Of a stretch of 64,000 nt of DNA, positions 18,313-29,046 are shown in pieces. Where the stretch lies: the NCBI RefSeq assembly GCF_025195095.1, contig NZ_JANAVZ010000006.1, positions 124,001 to 188,000 of the forward strand, in the 5' to 3' direction. A program made the position numbers and the translations under genes. Numbering within the stretch: the first letter of the stretch is position 1; every line of letters begins with the position of its first letter. Source of the stretch: Paracoccus maritimus (GTDB lineage: Bacteria; Pseudomonadota; Alphaproteobacteria; Rhodobacterales; Rhodobacteraceae). The notes beneath the pieces are model-generated. The model was not told the DNA's origin, made no database searches, and saw only the letters and a program-made list of their open reading frames with translations.

Positions 18313-18561
18313 ATGCACGTCTCGAAACTTCTTCGCATCGCTGGCATCACCGTGGTCGCAGCAGGTCTTTCGGCTTGCGCTCAGCAGGGCTACGGCACGG
18401 CCACCGGCCTGTCCCCGGACGCGCAGCGCGCCGCTGGCGGTGCTGTCGCGGGTGCCGTCATCGCCAAGGCACTGGACGAAGACATCGCGACCGGTGCCGC
18501 GCTTGGTGCGGGTGCTGGCGCCCTGTGCGACGACGCAGGTGTCTGTCAGCGCCGCTACTGA
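18313..18561 (+). CDS. Small glycine-zipper lipoprotein (first copy)
   Basis: An 82-residue protein with a lipoprotein signal (ITVVAAGLSACAQQ; lipidated Cys21) followed by a glycine and alanine-rich zipper, GGAVAGAVIAKALDEDIATG and AALGAGAGALCDDAGVCQ. Glycine zippers usually insert into or associate with membranes. The C-terminal pair of cysteines in CDDAGVC could form a disulfide in the periplasm. The gene 73 bases downstream encodes a shorter relative with the same ending, so these are tandem paralogues. Function unknown. Confidence 0.72.
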   Translation: MHVSKLLRIAGITVVAAGLSACAQQGYGTATGLSPDAQRAAGGAVAGAVIAKALDEDIATGAALGAGAGALCDDAGVCQRRY

Positions 18562-18633
18562 TCTCCGCACCGCAAACGAAAGGCGGCAACCAGACGCGTT
18601 CCGCGTCGTTGCCGCATTGACAGGAAGGCCACC

Positions 18634-18846
18634 ATGTCCAAGATTTTTGCAATGCTCGTCGTCGTCGGTGCCACTGCCGTCGCAGGCTGCACGCAGGGCA
18701 TCAACCCGACCGATACCGACCGCGCCCTCATCGGTGCCGGCGTCGGTGCAACCGCAGCCCATGTCGGCGGCAAGAATGTCATCAAGGGCGCCGCACTTGG
18801 CGGTGCCGCCGGTGCGCTCTGCGACGACGTCCGTCTGTGCCAATAA
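18634..18846 (+). CDS. Small glycine-zipper lipoprotein (second copy)
   Basis: A 70-residue lipoprotein beginning MSKIFAMLVVVGATAVAGCTQG, lipobox VAGC with Cys19. The rest is a glycine zipper (ALIGAGVGATAAHVGGKN, then AALGGAAGALCDDVRLCQ). It shares the CDD-x3-CQ ending with the protein encoded just upstream, in which three residues also separate the second Asp from the last Cys. An AGGAAGG ribosome binding site precedes the ATG. A terminator 43 bases after the stop closes the unit, so pccA is probably also transcribed from its own promoter or by read-through. Confidence 0.72.
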   Translation: MSKIFAMLVVVGATAVAGCTQGINPTDTDRALIGAGVGATAAHVGGKNVIKGAALGGAAGALCDDVRLCQ

Positions 18847-18888
18847 CCAACTGACGCGCGCGCACAGCGCGCGATCACTGCCTTATCC

Positions 18889-18924
18889 GACCGTCCGCGA
18901 CCTGATCGTCGCGGGCGGTCTTTT
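18889..18924 (+). terminator. Rho-independent terminator before pccA
   Basis: A 13-bp stem (GACCGTCCGCGAC with GTCGCGGGCGGTC, one T-G wobble), a 6-base loop and a TTTT tail. It would end transcripts from the small glycine-zipper genes 27 bases before the pccA start. A second GC-only hairpin (GCGCGCGC type) lies at about 18855-18873. Confidence 0.8.
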
Positions 18925-18951
18925 CACGTCAGACGTCGTCCCGGAGCGCCC

Positions 18952-21000
<2,049 letters not shown>

Positions 21001-21004
21001 GGCC

Positions 21005-21709
21005 TTGGACTGGCAAACGCTGTTTCTGAACGACCGGGTTGCCGCCGCCCTTGTCACCGCCATTGTCGGCGGCGGGGTGGTGGCAGCCGGCTGGTTCTGG
21101 ACTCATGCCCTGTCGCGCCGGCGCGACCGGGTGCTGCGGCTGGAACAGGTCTCGGACATTCAGCGCGCCCTGCTGGCCGAGATCCGCGCCCATGTCGCCG
21201 CGCTGGAACAGCAGCAAGCCACCGACACCTCGGCGGCAAGTCAGGCGCTGCGGGAAAAGCTGCTTGGCGATCAGCATGTGCCGATTCTGCCCCATGATGC
21301 CAATGACCGGATATTCCGCGCCGTGGTCGAGCAGGTGCATATCCTGCCGGAAAACGTCATCGACCCGGTGGTGCGCTATTATCGCCTGATCGCCGTCAGG
21401 GTCGCGCTGGCCCAGGACATCCGCCGCAGCGCCAAGGCACAGCCGGATCGTGCAGGTGCGATGCTGGACGACTATCTCAGCCTGACGGACGAGACGCGTC
21501 AGGCGGGCAATTTCGCGATGCTGGTGCTGAGCGCAAGCCTGCAGGGCGGCGCGTCGGCCGTGCGGGCCTTGCTGAAGGCGTTGCAGGAAAAGGAACGCGA
21601 GGCGGCAACATCCGCCGAGAACGTGATCGAGGGTTCAGGGATCGAGGGTTCAGGGGCTGAAGACCTGGACGATCCTAGTAGAACACTTTCGGACCGGAGA
21701 TACCCTTGA
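21005..21709 (+). CDS. Uncharacterised membrane-anchored protein
   Basis: A 234-residue protein I do not recognise. One N-terminal membrane segment (VAAALVTAIVGGGVVAAGWFW) is followed by a basic turn, HALSRRRDRVLRLEQ, which should stay in the cytoplasm, and then helices. The tail includes a perfect repeat IEGSGIEGSG encoded by a 15-bp tandem duplication. The first plausible start is TTG at 21005-21007, four bases after the pccA stop, so it may be read as part of the pcc transcript. Its last 35 bases overlap the end of a convergent small gene. Confidence 0.6.
   Translation: MDWQTLFLNDRVAAALVTAIVGGGVVAAGWFWTHALSRRRDRVLRLEQVSDIQRALLAEIRAHVAALEQQQATDTSAASQALREKLLGDQHVPILPHDANDRIFRAVVEQVHILPENVIDPVVRYYRLIAVRVALAQDIRRSAKAQPDRAGAMLDDYLSLTDETRQAGNFAMLVLSASLQGGASAVRALLKALQEKEREAATSAENVIEGSGIEGSGAEDLDDPSRTLSDRRYP
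21626..21655 (+). repeat. Tandem duplication of 15 bp
   Basis: Two adjacent exact copies of ATCGAGGGTTCAGGG. It is in frame inside the C-terminal tail of the membrane protein gene and adds one IEGSG unit without shifting the frame. Confidence 0.9.
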
Positions 21710-21875
21710 TGGGCGGCAGACCGATGACGGCAGCAATCTCATTGGAATTGCTGGCTTTCAGCAGCCGCCGAACCAGTTCCTCGGTGGCATCCGCAACCGT
21801 CTCACGCGGGTTGCGCGCGGCCGGAACGGCCGGTTCGGACGTGTCGATCTTGCGCAGTGCGGACTGGTTGGCCAT
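21675..21875 (-). CDS. Small conserved-looking hypothetical protein, 66 residues
   Basis: A 66-residue protein with a disordered N-terminal third rich in Pro and Ala, a helix DATEELVRRLLKASNSNEIAAVIG, and the ending LPPIKGISGPKVFY. It has a good ribosome binding site (AAAGGTGA, five bases before the ATG at 21873-21875), which is the main reason to accept it. There is no signal peptide. Its 3' end overlaps the end of the gene on the other strand by 35 bases, so at most one of the two is highly expressed from both promoters. Function unknown. Confidence 0.6.
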   Translation of the reverse strand: MANQSALRKIDTSEPAVPAARNPRETVADATEELVRRLLKASNSNEIAAVIGLPPIKGISGPKVFY

Positions 21876-21989
21876 GGGTTCACCTTTCGACTTCACGGAA
21901 CGCGATACTGGCGCCCGTATACTGAAGATAGGGGCCGACGCCGCGTTTCGCAACAAAAACCGGTTTTCGGCCAGTCGGTTCCGCAACGG

Positions 21990-22508
<519 letters not shown>

Positions 22509-22517
22509 CGGCACCTC

Positions 22518-22538
22518 ATCCTATCCTGAATATAGGAT
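22518..22538. promoter_or_regulatory. Inverted repeat upstream of the methylmalonyl-CoA mutase gene
   Basis: ATCCTAT and ATAGGAT, seven bases each, separated by CCTGAAT. It lies in the 57-base gap between the DUF4174 gene and the mutase gene. It could be an operator or contain a -10 element (TATAGGAT), but it is short and I cannot match it to a known regulator. Confidence 0.35.
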
Positions 22539-22565
22539 GCGGCGGCCCTTGGGAAAGGACGGATC

Positions 22566-24701
22566 ATGACAAAACCGACGCTGGAGGATTGGCACAAGCT
22601 GGCCGAGAAGGAATTGAAGGGTCGTGATCCCGACAGCCTGACTTGGGACACGCTTGAAGGAATTCCTGTAAAGCCGCTGTATACCGAGGCCGATACCCAG
22701 GGTATGCAGCACCTGGGTTCGCTGCCCGGCTTCGGCCCCTATACCCGCGGGCCGCGCGCCACGATGTATGCGGGCCGCCCCTGGACGATCCGGCAATATG
22801 CGGGGTTTTCCACGGCCGAGGAGTCGAACGCCTTCTACCGCCGCAACCTGGCTGCCGGACAGCAGGGCGTGTCGGTCGCCTTCGACCTTGCGACCCATCG
22901 CGGCTATGACAGCGACCATCCTCGGGTCGAGGGCGATGTCGGCAAGGCCGGCGTCGCCATCGACAGCGTCGAGGACATGAAGATCCTGTTCGACGGCATC
23001 CCCCTGGACAAGGTCAGCGTCAGCATGACCATGAACGGCGCAGTGATCCCGATCCTGGCGAATTTCATCGTCGCGGGAGAGGAACAGGGCCACGACAAGT
23101 CGGTCCTGTCCGGCACCATTCAGAACGACATCCTGAAAGAGTTCATGGTGCGGAACACCTATATCTATCCGCCCGAACCCAGCATGCGGATCATCTCGGA
23201 CATCATCGAGTTCACAAGTTCGGAAATGCCGCGCTTCAACAGCATCTCGATCTCGGGCTATCACATGCAGGAGGCCGGGGCGAACCTGGTGCAGGAGCTG
23301 GCCTATACGCTGGCCGACGGGCGCGAATATGTCCGCGCGGCCATCGCGGCGGGCATGGATGTGGACGCCTTCGCGGGGCGGCTGTCCTTCTTCTTCGCCA
23401 TCGGCATGAATTTCTTCATGGAGATCGCCAAGCTGCGCGCCGCGCGCCTGCTGTGGCACAAGATCATGGATGAGTTCGGCGCAAAGAAGCCGGGGTCGAA
23501 GATGTTGCGCACTCATTGCCAAACGTCGGGCGTTAGCCTGCAGGAGCAGGATCCCTACAACAACGTGATCCGCACCGCCTACGAGGCGATGTCGGCCGCG
23601 CTAGGCGGCACGCAATCGCTGCATACGAACGCGCTGGACGAAGCGATCGCCCTGCCCACAGATTTCAGCGCCCGCATCGCGCGGAACACGCAGCTGATTC
23701 TGCAGGAAGAAACCGGCATCACCCATGTCGTCGATCCGTTGGCGGGCAGCTATTACATCGAAAGCCTGACCGCCGAACTGGCCGAAAAGGCCTGGGAGCT
23801 GATCGAGGAGGTCGAGGAACTGGGCGGCATGACCAAGGCCGTGGCATCCGGCATGCCCAAGCTGCGGATCGAGGAAACCGCCGCCCGTCGTCAGGCCCTG
23901 ATCGACCGGGGCGAGGATGTGATCGTAGGGGTGAACAAATACCGCAAGGACAAGGAAGACCCGATCGACATTCTGGATGTGGACAACGTCAAGGTCCGCG
24001 CCAGCCAGATCGCCGCGCTGGAACGCATCCGCGCCAGCCGCGATGAAACCGCATGTCAGGCCGCGCTGGACGAACTGACACGCCGCGCCGCACAAGGCGG
24101 CAACCTGCTGGAGGCCGCCGTCGAGGCCGCCCGCGCCCGTGCAACCGTAGGGGAAATCAGCATGGCCATGGAGAAAGAATTCGGGCGTCACCGCGCCGAA
24201 GTAAAGACCTTGGCGGGCGTCTATGGCGCCGCATACGAGGGCGATGAGGGTTTCGCGCAGATCCAGAAAGATGTCGAAGCCTTCGCCGAACAGGAGGGCC
24301 GGCGCCCGCGGATGCTGGTCGTGAAGATGGGTCAGGACGGACATGACCGCGGCGCCAAGGTCATTGCGACCGCCTTCGCCGATATCGGCTTCGACGTTGA
24401 CGTCGGACCGCTGTTCCAGACCCCCGAAGAGGCCGCGCAGGACGCGATGGACAACGATGTCCATGTGGTCGGCATCAGCAGTCAGGCAGCCGGCCACAAG
24501 ACCCTTGCGCCAAAACTGATCGAGGCGTTGAAGGCTCAGGGCGCGGGCGATATTCTGGTGATCTGCGGCGGCGTCATTCCGCAGCAGGACTACGACTTCC
24601 TGAAGAAGGCGGGCGTCAAGGCGATCTTCGGACCCGGCACGAACATTCCCGCAGCCGCCGCCGATATCCTGCGCCTGATCCGCGAGACCCGCGCGGCCTG
24701 A
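22566..24701 (+). CDS. scpA: Methylmalonyl-CoA mutase
   Basis: A 711-residue, single-chain adenosylcobalamin mutase that converts (R)-methylmalonyl-CoA to succinyl-CoA. The N-terminal barrel (to about residue 560) has [30 protein letters not shown] and [19 protein letters not shown]. The C-terminal cobalamin domain begins near residue 570 with [13 protein letters not shown], holding the DxHxxG motif whose histidine ligates cobalt, and ends with FGPGTNIP. It completes the route that begins with PccAB. The epimerase and the MeaB chaperone genes are not in the window. The ATG follows GGAAAGGA. Confidence 0.97.
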   Translation: MTKPTLEDWHKLAEKELKGRDPDSLTWDTLEGIPVKPLYTEADTQGMQHLGSLPGFGPYTRGPRATMYAGRPWTIRQYAGFSTAEESNAFYRRNLAAGQQGVSVAFDLATHRGYDSDHPRVEGDVGKAGVAIDSVEDMKILFDGIPLDKVSVSMTMNGAVIPILANFIVAGEEQGHDKSVLSGTIQNDILKEFMVRNTYIYPPEPSMRIISDIIEFTSSEMPRFNSISISGYHMQEAGANLVQELAYTLADGREYVRAAIAAGMDVDAFAGRLSFFFAIGMNFFMEIAKLRAARLLWHKIMDEFGAKKPGSKMLRTHCQTSGVSLQEQDPYNNVIRTAYEAMSAALGGTQSLHTNALDEAIALPTDFSARIARNTQLILQEETGITHVVDPLAGSYYIESLTAELAEKAWELIEEVEELGGMTKAVASGMPKLRIEETAARRQALIDRGEDVIVGVNKYRKDKEDPIDILDVDNVKVRASQIAALERIRASRDETACQAALDELTRRAAQGGNLLEAAVEAARARATVGEISMAMEKEFGRHRAEVKTLAGVYGAAYEGDEGFAQIQKDVEAFAEQEGRRPRMLVVKMGQDGHDRGAKVIATAFADIGFDVDVGPLFQTPEEAAQDAMDNDVHVVGISSQAAGHKTLAPKLIEALKAQGAGDILVICGGVIPQQDYDFLKKAGVKAIFGPGTNIPAAAADILRLIRETRAA

Positions 24702-24702
24702 C

Positions 24703-24749
24703 CCGTGACGGTGACGTGAAGGGTGCCCGCGTCCACCGTCGTGTCACGG
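24703..24749. terminator. Imperfect long hairpin between the convergent mutase and hom genes
   Basis: CCGTGACGGTG (24703-24713) can pair with CACCGT and GTCACGG (24734-24749) with a three-base bulge and a 20-base loop. It sits directly after the mutase stop and could terminate both convergent units. There is no T run, so the assignment is tentative. Confidence 0.4.
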
Positions 24750-24780
24750 CGGCGGATGCGGGAAAAGGCTGCGCCGAGGG

Positions 24781-26070
24781 TCAGACTTCCTCGATCCGCA
24801 GCTCGACCGGGTCGCTGACCAGAACACCGGTTCCGGGCAGCGTCTCGATGGCATAGTCGATCGCCTCGGGCGTCGTCTTGTGCGTCACAACCAGCACCGG
24901 CACGCTGCTGTCGCTGTGCTGCCCGTATTGGCGCATGCGGTCGATCGAGATGCCAGCATCACCCAGAACCGTCGCGATCTTGGCCAGTGCACCGGGTTTG
25001 TCCTGCAGCTCCAGACGCAGATAGTAAGCCGCAGGCACGGCTGTGCGCGCAGGCTTCGCCGCCGTCAGCGATGCCGCTGGCTGGCCGAAAACCGGCATCC
25101 GCACGCCGCGCGCCACTTCGACAATATCCGACATCACCGCGCTGGCGGTCGGACCTTCGCCGGCCCCTGCCCCGCGCAGCACGATCTGGCCTACGCTGTC
25201 GCCCTCGACCACCACCATGTTGGTGCCGCCGACCAGCTGCCCCAGCGGACTGTCCGCGGGCACAAGACAGGGCGACATGCGCTGTTCCAGCCCGCGCGCA
25301 GTCATCTGCGCGACCCCCAGAAGCTTGATCCGATAGCCCAGATCGGAAGCGCGGCGGATGTCGTCGATGCTGACCCGCTCGATCCCCTCGATCTCGACCG
25401 CGTCGAAATCGACCTGCGTGCCGAACGCGATCGAGGACAGGATAGCCAACTTGTGACTGGCGTCGATCCCGCCCACGTCAAGCTGCGGATCGGCCTCGAG
25501 ATAGCCAAGCTGGCGCGCCTCTTCGAACACGGCCTCATAGGGCAGACCCGCGCTTTCCATCCGCGTCAGGATATAGTTGCAGGTGCCGTTCATGACCCCC
25601 ATCACGCGGGTCACGTCGTTGCCTGCCAGCGATTCCGTCACCGCCTTGATGACCGGGATGCCGCCTGCCACGGCAGCTTCGAACCGGATCACGCGTCCCA
25701 GCCCCTCGGCCAGCACGGCCAGATCCTGACCATGCACGGCCAGCAGCGCCTTGTTGGCCGTCACCACGTCCTTGCCGGCCCGCAGTGCCGCCTCGATGCT
25801 GTCCTTGGCGATACCGTTATCGCCGCCGATCAGTTCGACATAGACATCCACGTCTTCTGCGGTGGCGACCGCCATGGCGTCGGTTTCCCAGCGATATGAC
25901 GACAGATCCGCGTCGCGGTTCTTCATTTGATCGCGGGCGCTGACGGCGGTAATGGCAACCTCACGTCCCGACCGGCGCGCCAGCATTTCGGCGTGCTTCT
26001 GAACGATCTTGACGACACCGATCCCGACGGTGCCGAGCCCGGCGATACCCAAGCGGAGGGGGGACGACAT
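24781..26070 (-). CDS. hom: Homoserine dehydrogenase
   Basis: A 429-residue NAD(P)H-dependent enzyme that reduces aspartate semialdehyde to homoserine for threonine and methionine. Its Rossmann motif is GIAGLGTVGIGVV, the catalytic region has TANKALLAVHG, FEAAVAGGIPVI and MNGTCNYILTRM, and LGYLEADPQLDVGGIDASHKLAIL carries the substrate site. Residues from about 350 form an ACT domain (LRLELQDKPGALAKIA), the usual site of threonine feedback. The ATG lies at 26068-26070. It is the last gene of a minus-strand run with two small genes upstream. Confidence 0.97.
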   Translation of the reverse strand: MSSPLRLGIAGLGTVGIGVVKIVQKHAEMLARRSGREVAITAVSARDQMKNRDADLSSYRWETDAMAVATAEDVDVYVELIGGDNGIAKDSIEAALRAGKDVVTANKALLAVHGQDLAVLAEGLGRVIRFEAAVAGGIPVIKAVTESLAGNDVTRVMGVMNGTCNYILTRMESAGLPYEAVFEEARQLGYLEADPQLDVGGIDASHKLAILSSIAFGTQVDFDAVEIEGIERVSIDDIRRASDLGYRIKLLGVAQMTARGLEQRMSPCLVPADSPLGQLVGGTNMVVVEGDSVGQIVLRGAGAGEGPTASAVMSDIVEVARGVRMPVFGQPAASLTAAKPARTAVPAAYYLRLELQDKPGALAKIATVLGDAGISIDRMRQYGQHSDSSVPVLVVTHKTTPEAIDYAIETLPGTGVLVSDPVELRIEEV

Positions 26071-26157
26071 GGAAGCCTCTTTTTAGCGATTGCGCGGGGT
26101 GTTAGCGCGCCCGGTCGCTGGTTGCAACGAGGAAGGCGGAATGTCCGCCCCGTCGGA

Positions 26158-26601
26158 TCAGATCCAGCGACGCGTATGTGCCCGATATTGCGCGAACATA
26201 TCTGGGAAGGCGGTCGCAAGCCGGGCCTCTTCCGCGGCGATGAACCGGCGCGAAATGACGATCATGAACACAGGCACCAGGATCAGTGCGGCAACCGGCG
26301 CCGCGAAGATCAGGCAAAGCCCAGCAAGGATCAACGCGTCACCCAGATAGATCGGGTTGCGCGACAGAGCGAACACGCCCGTCGTGACCAGCGCGGCGGG
26401 CTGGCCATGTGGATCCAGTGTCGTGCGCTTGCGCCACATGGTTCCGGCGGCCGCGATCATCACGGACAGACCCGACAGAATCAGAATCCAGCCAGGCAAC
26501 CCTTGCCAGCCGGGCCCATGCGGGACCAGACGGCCCAGCCCCCAGGCCACGGCGCAAGACCCGGCCAACCAGACAGGCGGATAATCCAGTGTCAGCCGCA
26601 A
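26158..26601 (-). CDS. Isoprenylcysteine carboxyl methyltransferase-like membrane protein
   Basis: A 147-residue protein with about four membrane segments. The diagnostic region near the middle is TTGVFALSRNPIYLGDALI followed by a hydrophobic helix and, at the end, EEARLATAFPDMFAQYRAHTRRWI, which is the SAM-binding ICMT/PEMT-like signature (RNP-x-Y, then E-E and Y-x3-T-x-RW). The bacterial substrate is unknown, possibly a lipid or small molecule. The upstream gene stops three bases before this ATG, so the pair is cotranscribed. Confidence 0.85.
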   Translation of the reverse strand: MRLTLDYPPVWLAGSCAVAWGLGRLVPHGPGWQGLPGWILILSGLSVMIAAAGTMWRKRTTLDPHGQPAALVTTGVFALSRNPIYLGDALILAGLCLIFAAPVAALILVPVFMIVISRRFIAAEEARLATAFPDMFAQYRAHTRRWI

Positions 26602-26604
26602 TGC

Positions 26605-27126
26605 CTAATCCTCGTCGTCATGGCCGGCCCATTCCCCATCGATGCCTGTCGCACGCATGATCGACACCACGCGCCGCGCCACTCTCAGCGTGGTAGCGTG
26701 TATGTCCCGGATATCCCCGGCGCTCATGTCGTCGGGATACCGCTCGCCCCGGGTGTTGATAAAGGTCGGGTGCCAATATCCCGGCTGTTCCGCCGGGCGC
26801 CACGAGGCGTGGCACAACAGGTTGCGCTTCAACCGGATTTCGGTCAGTGCCTCGGCCAGCAGGTGCCGGTCGTCGATCCGCGCGCGCCCGATCGCGGCGA
26901 CGAAACTGTCGATCAGCGTGCCAAGCGAATCGTCGGCGATTTCTTCCATGCGGCGCAACCATTTCTGTAACGCCGCGTCATCAGCATCCCGGCCAAGTCC
27001 CTGTCGAGTCAGAGAAAAAATCGCGCGCTTCAACGCCTCTTCCAGGAAACCGAACCCGGCCACGGCGTGGCCAAGGGCCTGGGCCATTTCGTCGGACAGT
27101 CGGTCGGGGGCGCGCGGCAAACTCAT
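26605..27126 (-). CDS. Helical protein with a HEPN-like RX4H motif
   Basis: A 173-residue all-helical soluble protein. Residues 91-109 include the segment RLKRNLLCHASW, in which Arg101, Asn102 and His106 form an R-N-x3-H arrangement like that of HEPN nucleases. The flanking helices GFGFLEEALKRAIFSL and DIHATTLRVARRVVSIM also fit a HEPN helical bundle. HEPN proteins are often RNases or toxin parts; no MNT-type antitoxin lies next to it. I chose the ATG at 27124-27126, since the frame upstream looks non-coding and overlaps the divergent gene. The tail is acidic (GHDDED). Confidence 0.65.
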   Translation of the reverse strand: MSLPRAPDRLSDEMAQALGHAVAGFGFLEEALKRAIFSLTRQGLGRDADDAALQKWLRRMEEIADDSLGTLIDSFVAAIGRARIDDRHLLAEALTEIRLKRNLLCHASWRPAEQPGYWHPTFINTRGERYPDDMSAGDIRDIHATTLRVARRVVSIMRATGIDGEWAGHDDED

Positions 27127-27236
27127 GCTCTGGTGATAACGCCTCGGGCAAGGCGTGTCTGCCCCCGGCTGCCTGTGCAGGCTTGCCCTGTCAGCCTGAC
27201 CCGATAGGCTGCCGTCATGGCGGCAGAGGACGCGCA

Positions 27237-27563
27237 ATGAGCCGATTTCGCACCCGCACCGACTGGGCAACTGCGCTGGCGCAGGGTGGCGATGATGTGC
27301 TGGCCCATGAATTGCAGGCCGAGCGTGCATCTTCCCTGGGAACGGCGGGCCGTCGCATGGAGCGCGCATTGACCAAGCTTGAAAACGACCCCAGCAACGC
27401 CGCCCTGAACGAGGCGGGACGGCTGGCGTGGGAATTCATGGTGCTGCGCGAGATGTCCGGCCTGCGCGACTGGCCGCAGGTGGTTCGTCTTTACGCAATT
27501 CCCGAAGCCGTGCTGCGACGGATGGGCGCATCGGCGACGATCACCAAGGGAAAGCAAGGCTGA
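27237..27563 (+). CDS. Small conserved protein, possibly DUF6665
   Basis: A 108-residue soluble helical protein starting MSRFRTRTDWATALAQGG, with VLAHELQAERASSLGTAGRRMERALTKL and then ALNEAGRLAWEFMVLREMSGLRDWPQVVRLYAIPEAVLRRMG. It resembles a family I recall as DUF6665, whose members are helical and widespread in Alphaproteobacteria with no known role; that identification is from memory. It is divergent from the HEPN-like gene and convergent with the lytic transglycosylase, whose stop is five bases away. Confidence 0.7.
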   Translation: MSRFRTRTDWATALAQGGDDVLAHELQAERASSLGTAGRRMERALTKLENDPSNAALNEAGRLAWEFMVLREMSGLRDWPQVVRLYAIPEAVLRRMGASATITKGKQG

Positions 27564-27568
27564 CCGGA

Positions 27569-28195
27569 TCAGCTGCCGGCGATGATGCGGACATAATTCC
27601 TTGTCTCGCGATATGGAGGGATGCCGCCATACTTGGCCACCGCGCCCGGTCCGGCGTTATAGGCCGCCAGCGCAAGCCGCCAATTACCGAACTGGTTGTA
27701 CATCATGCGCAGATAGCGGGCCCCGCCCTGAAGATTCTGCACCGGATCGTTGGGGTTCACGCCCAGCTTCGCGGCGGTGCCGGGCATAAGCTGCGCCAGC
27801 CCTGTCGCGCCCTTGTGGGAGCGCGCGCGGGGGTTCCAGCCCGATTCCTGCTGAACCAGCCGCAGGAACAGATCCTCGGGCACCCCATGCTTGCGCGCGG
27901 CAGCGCGCGCGTGCGGAATGAAATCGCTGCGCTTGCCGCGATAGGCCGGGATATTGGTCGAAAGCTGGATGTTGACGGTGCTGCGATTGGCACCGCCCGG
28001 CTGCAGCCGTGCCGATTGCTGATACTGCGAGGCCAGCCGCGAATCCATCAGCCGAGTCTGCCGGGCGAACTGATCGGCCCGTGACTTCGACGAGCTTCCG
28101 GAAAGCCGCAACCCCTCTGCCGCGACTGGCATCGCAGCCAGCATACCGATCAATGCAGCGCTCAGCGCCAGTCTTGCCCCGGGAATGATCCGCAT
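27569..28195 (-). CDS. Lytic transglycosylase (SLT family)
   Basis: A 208-residue exported muramidase-like enzyme. A signal peptide (residues 1-26, [19 protein letters not shown]) is followed by a linker and an SLT domain from about residue 90. Typical motifs are [13 protein letters not shown], with the catalytic Glu, [18 protein letters not shown], and [24 protein letters not shown]. It cleaves the MurNAc-GlcNAc bond of peptidoglycan with formation of a 1,6-anhydro product. The ATG at 28193-28195 gives a proper signal peptide; an earlier in-frame start would add 28 residues before it. Confidence 0.92.
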   Translation of the reverse strand: MRIIPGARLALSAALIGMLAAMPVAAEGLRLSGSSSKSRADQFARQTRLMDSRLASQYQQSARLQPGGANRSTVNIQLSTNIPAYRGKRSDFIPHARAAARKHGVPEDLFLRLVQQESGWNPRARSHKGATGLAQLMPGTAAKLGVNPNDPVQNLQGGARYLRMMYNQFGNWRLALAAYNAGPGAVAKYGGIPPYRETRNYVRIIAGS

Positions 28196-28403
28196 CGCTC
28201 CGCCCTCGTTCTTGCCGGAAATCGCGTCTTTCTGACGCCGCGCTTTTCTGTATCGCGTTTGCCGAAAGCCTATACGCAATCAGCCGTTGCCGCCAGTCAT
28301 GCGATTTCGGGCCTCGGTGCCTCCCTCGATGTCGGCGGTTTCTCGCCGACAAGCCCTGAAACCCCGGGGCAGGCCTGCGCCCGAAAGGCTGGCGAGTGAA
28401 TGC

Positions 28404-28432
28404 TTGAGGCATCCATCAGGCTGCGATACATG
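28404..28432 (+). promoter_or_regulatory. Candidate ssb promoter
   Basis: TTGAGG (28404-28409) and TACATG (28427-28432) with a 17-base spacer, 34 bases before the ssb ATG. It is a fair match to a housekeeping promoter. I found no alphaproteobacterial SOS box (GTTC-N7-GTTC) near it. Confidence 0.4.
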
Positions 28433-28466
28433 GACGGACAAGCACATCGAAGCAGGGAACCCCGTT

Positions 28467-28958
28467 ATGGCAGGCAGCGTCAACAAGGTCATTCTGATCG
28501 GAAATCTGGGACAGGATCCCGAAGTCCGCACCTTCCAGAACGGCGGCAAGGTGGTGAACCTGCGCATCGCCACGTCGGAACAGTGGAAGGACCGCAACAC
28601 CGGCGAGCGGCAGGAGCGGACGCAATGGCATTCGGTCGCGATCTTCGCCGAACCGCTGGCCAAGGTGGCCGAGCAATATCTGCGCAAGGGCAGCAAGGTG
28701 TATATCGAAGGTCAGCTGGAAACGCGCAAATGGCAGGACCAGTCCGGCAATGACCGCTACTCCACTGAAGTCGTGTTGCGGCCCTTCCGCAGCGAACTGA
28801 CCATGCTGGACGGGCGCGGCGAAGGTGGTGGCGGCTCGGGCGGCGCACCGCGCGATCAGGGCGGCTATGGCGGCGGCGGATACTCCGGCAACGACGCACC
28901 CGCGGGTGGATCGTCGGGCGGCGGGCGCAGCGACTATGACGACGAAATCCCGTTCTGA
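28467..28958 (+). CDS. ssb: Single-stranded DNA-binding protein
   Basis: A 163-residue SSB. The OB fold spans residues 1-112 ([71 protein letters not shown] in outline), followed by a Gly-rich disordered linker and the acidic tip DYDDEIPF that recruits partner proteins in replication and repair. The start is the ATG after GGGAACCCC; an upstream in-frame extension is not SSB-like. A strong terminator 28 bases after the stop makes it monocistronic. Confidence 0.97.
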   Translation: MAGSVNKVILIGNLGQDPEVRTFQNGGKVVNLRIATSEQWKDRNTGERQERTQWHSVAIFAEPLAKVAEQYLRKGSKVYIEGQLETRKWQDQSGNDRYSTEVVLRPFRSELTMLDGRGEGGGGSGGAPRDQGGYGGGGYSGNDAPAGGSSGGGRSDYDDEIPF

Positions 28959-28985
28959 TCGACAGAAATCGGTATGAAATGATGT

Positions 28986-29018
28986 AAAGGCGGCCCTTCT
29001 GCCAAGGGCCGCCTTTTT
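28986..29018. terminator. Rho-independent terminator after ssb
   Basis: Perfect 13-bp stem AAAGGCGGCCCTT with AAGGGCCGCCTTT, loop CTGCC, and a run of five T on the plus strand. It also lies just beyond the end of the convergent transporter gene and may serve both. Confidence 0.92.
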
Positions 29019-29046
29019 CGGTTCGCGCCTGCCGATCGCCCTACCC

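Noticed and set aside
22509-22565. Cobalamin riboswitch before the B12-dependent mutase
   Set aside because: The gap is only 57 bases and lacks a B12 box.
28196-28466. SOS (LexA) box before ssb
   Set aside because: I looked for GTTC-N7-GTTC and its reverse and found none.
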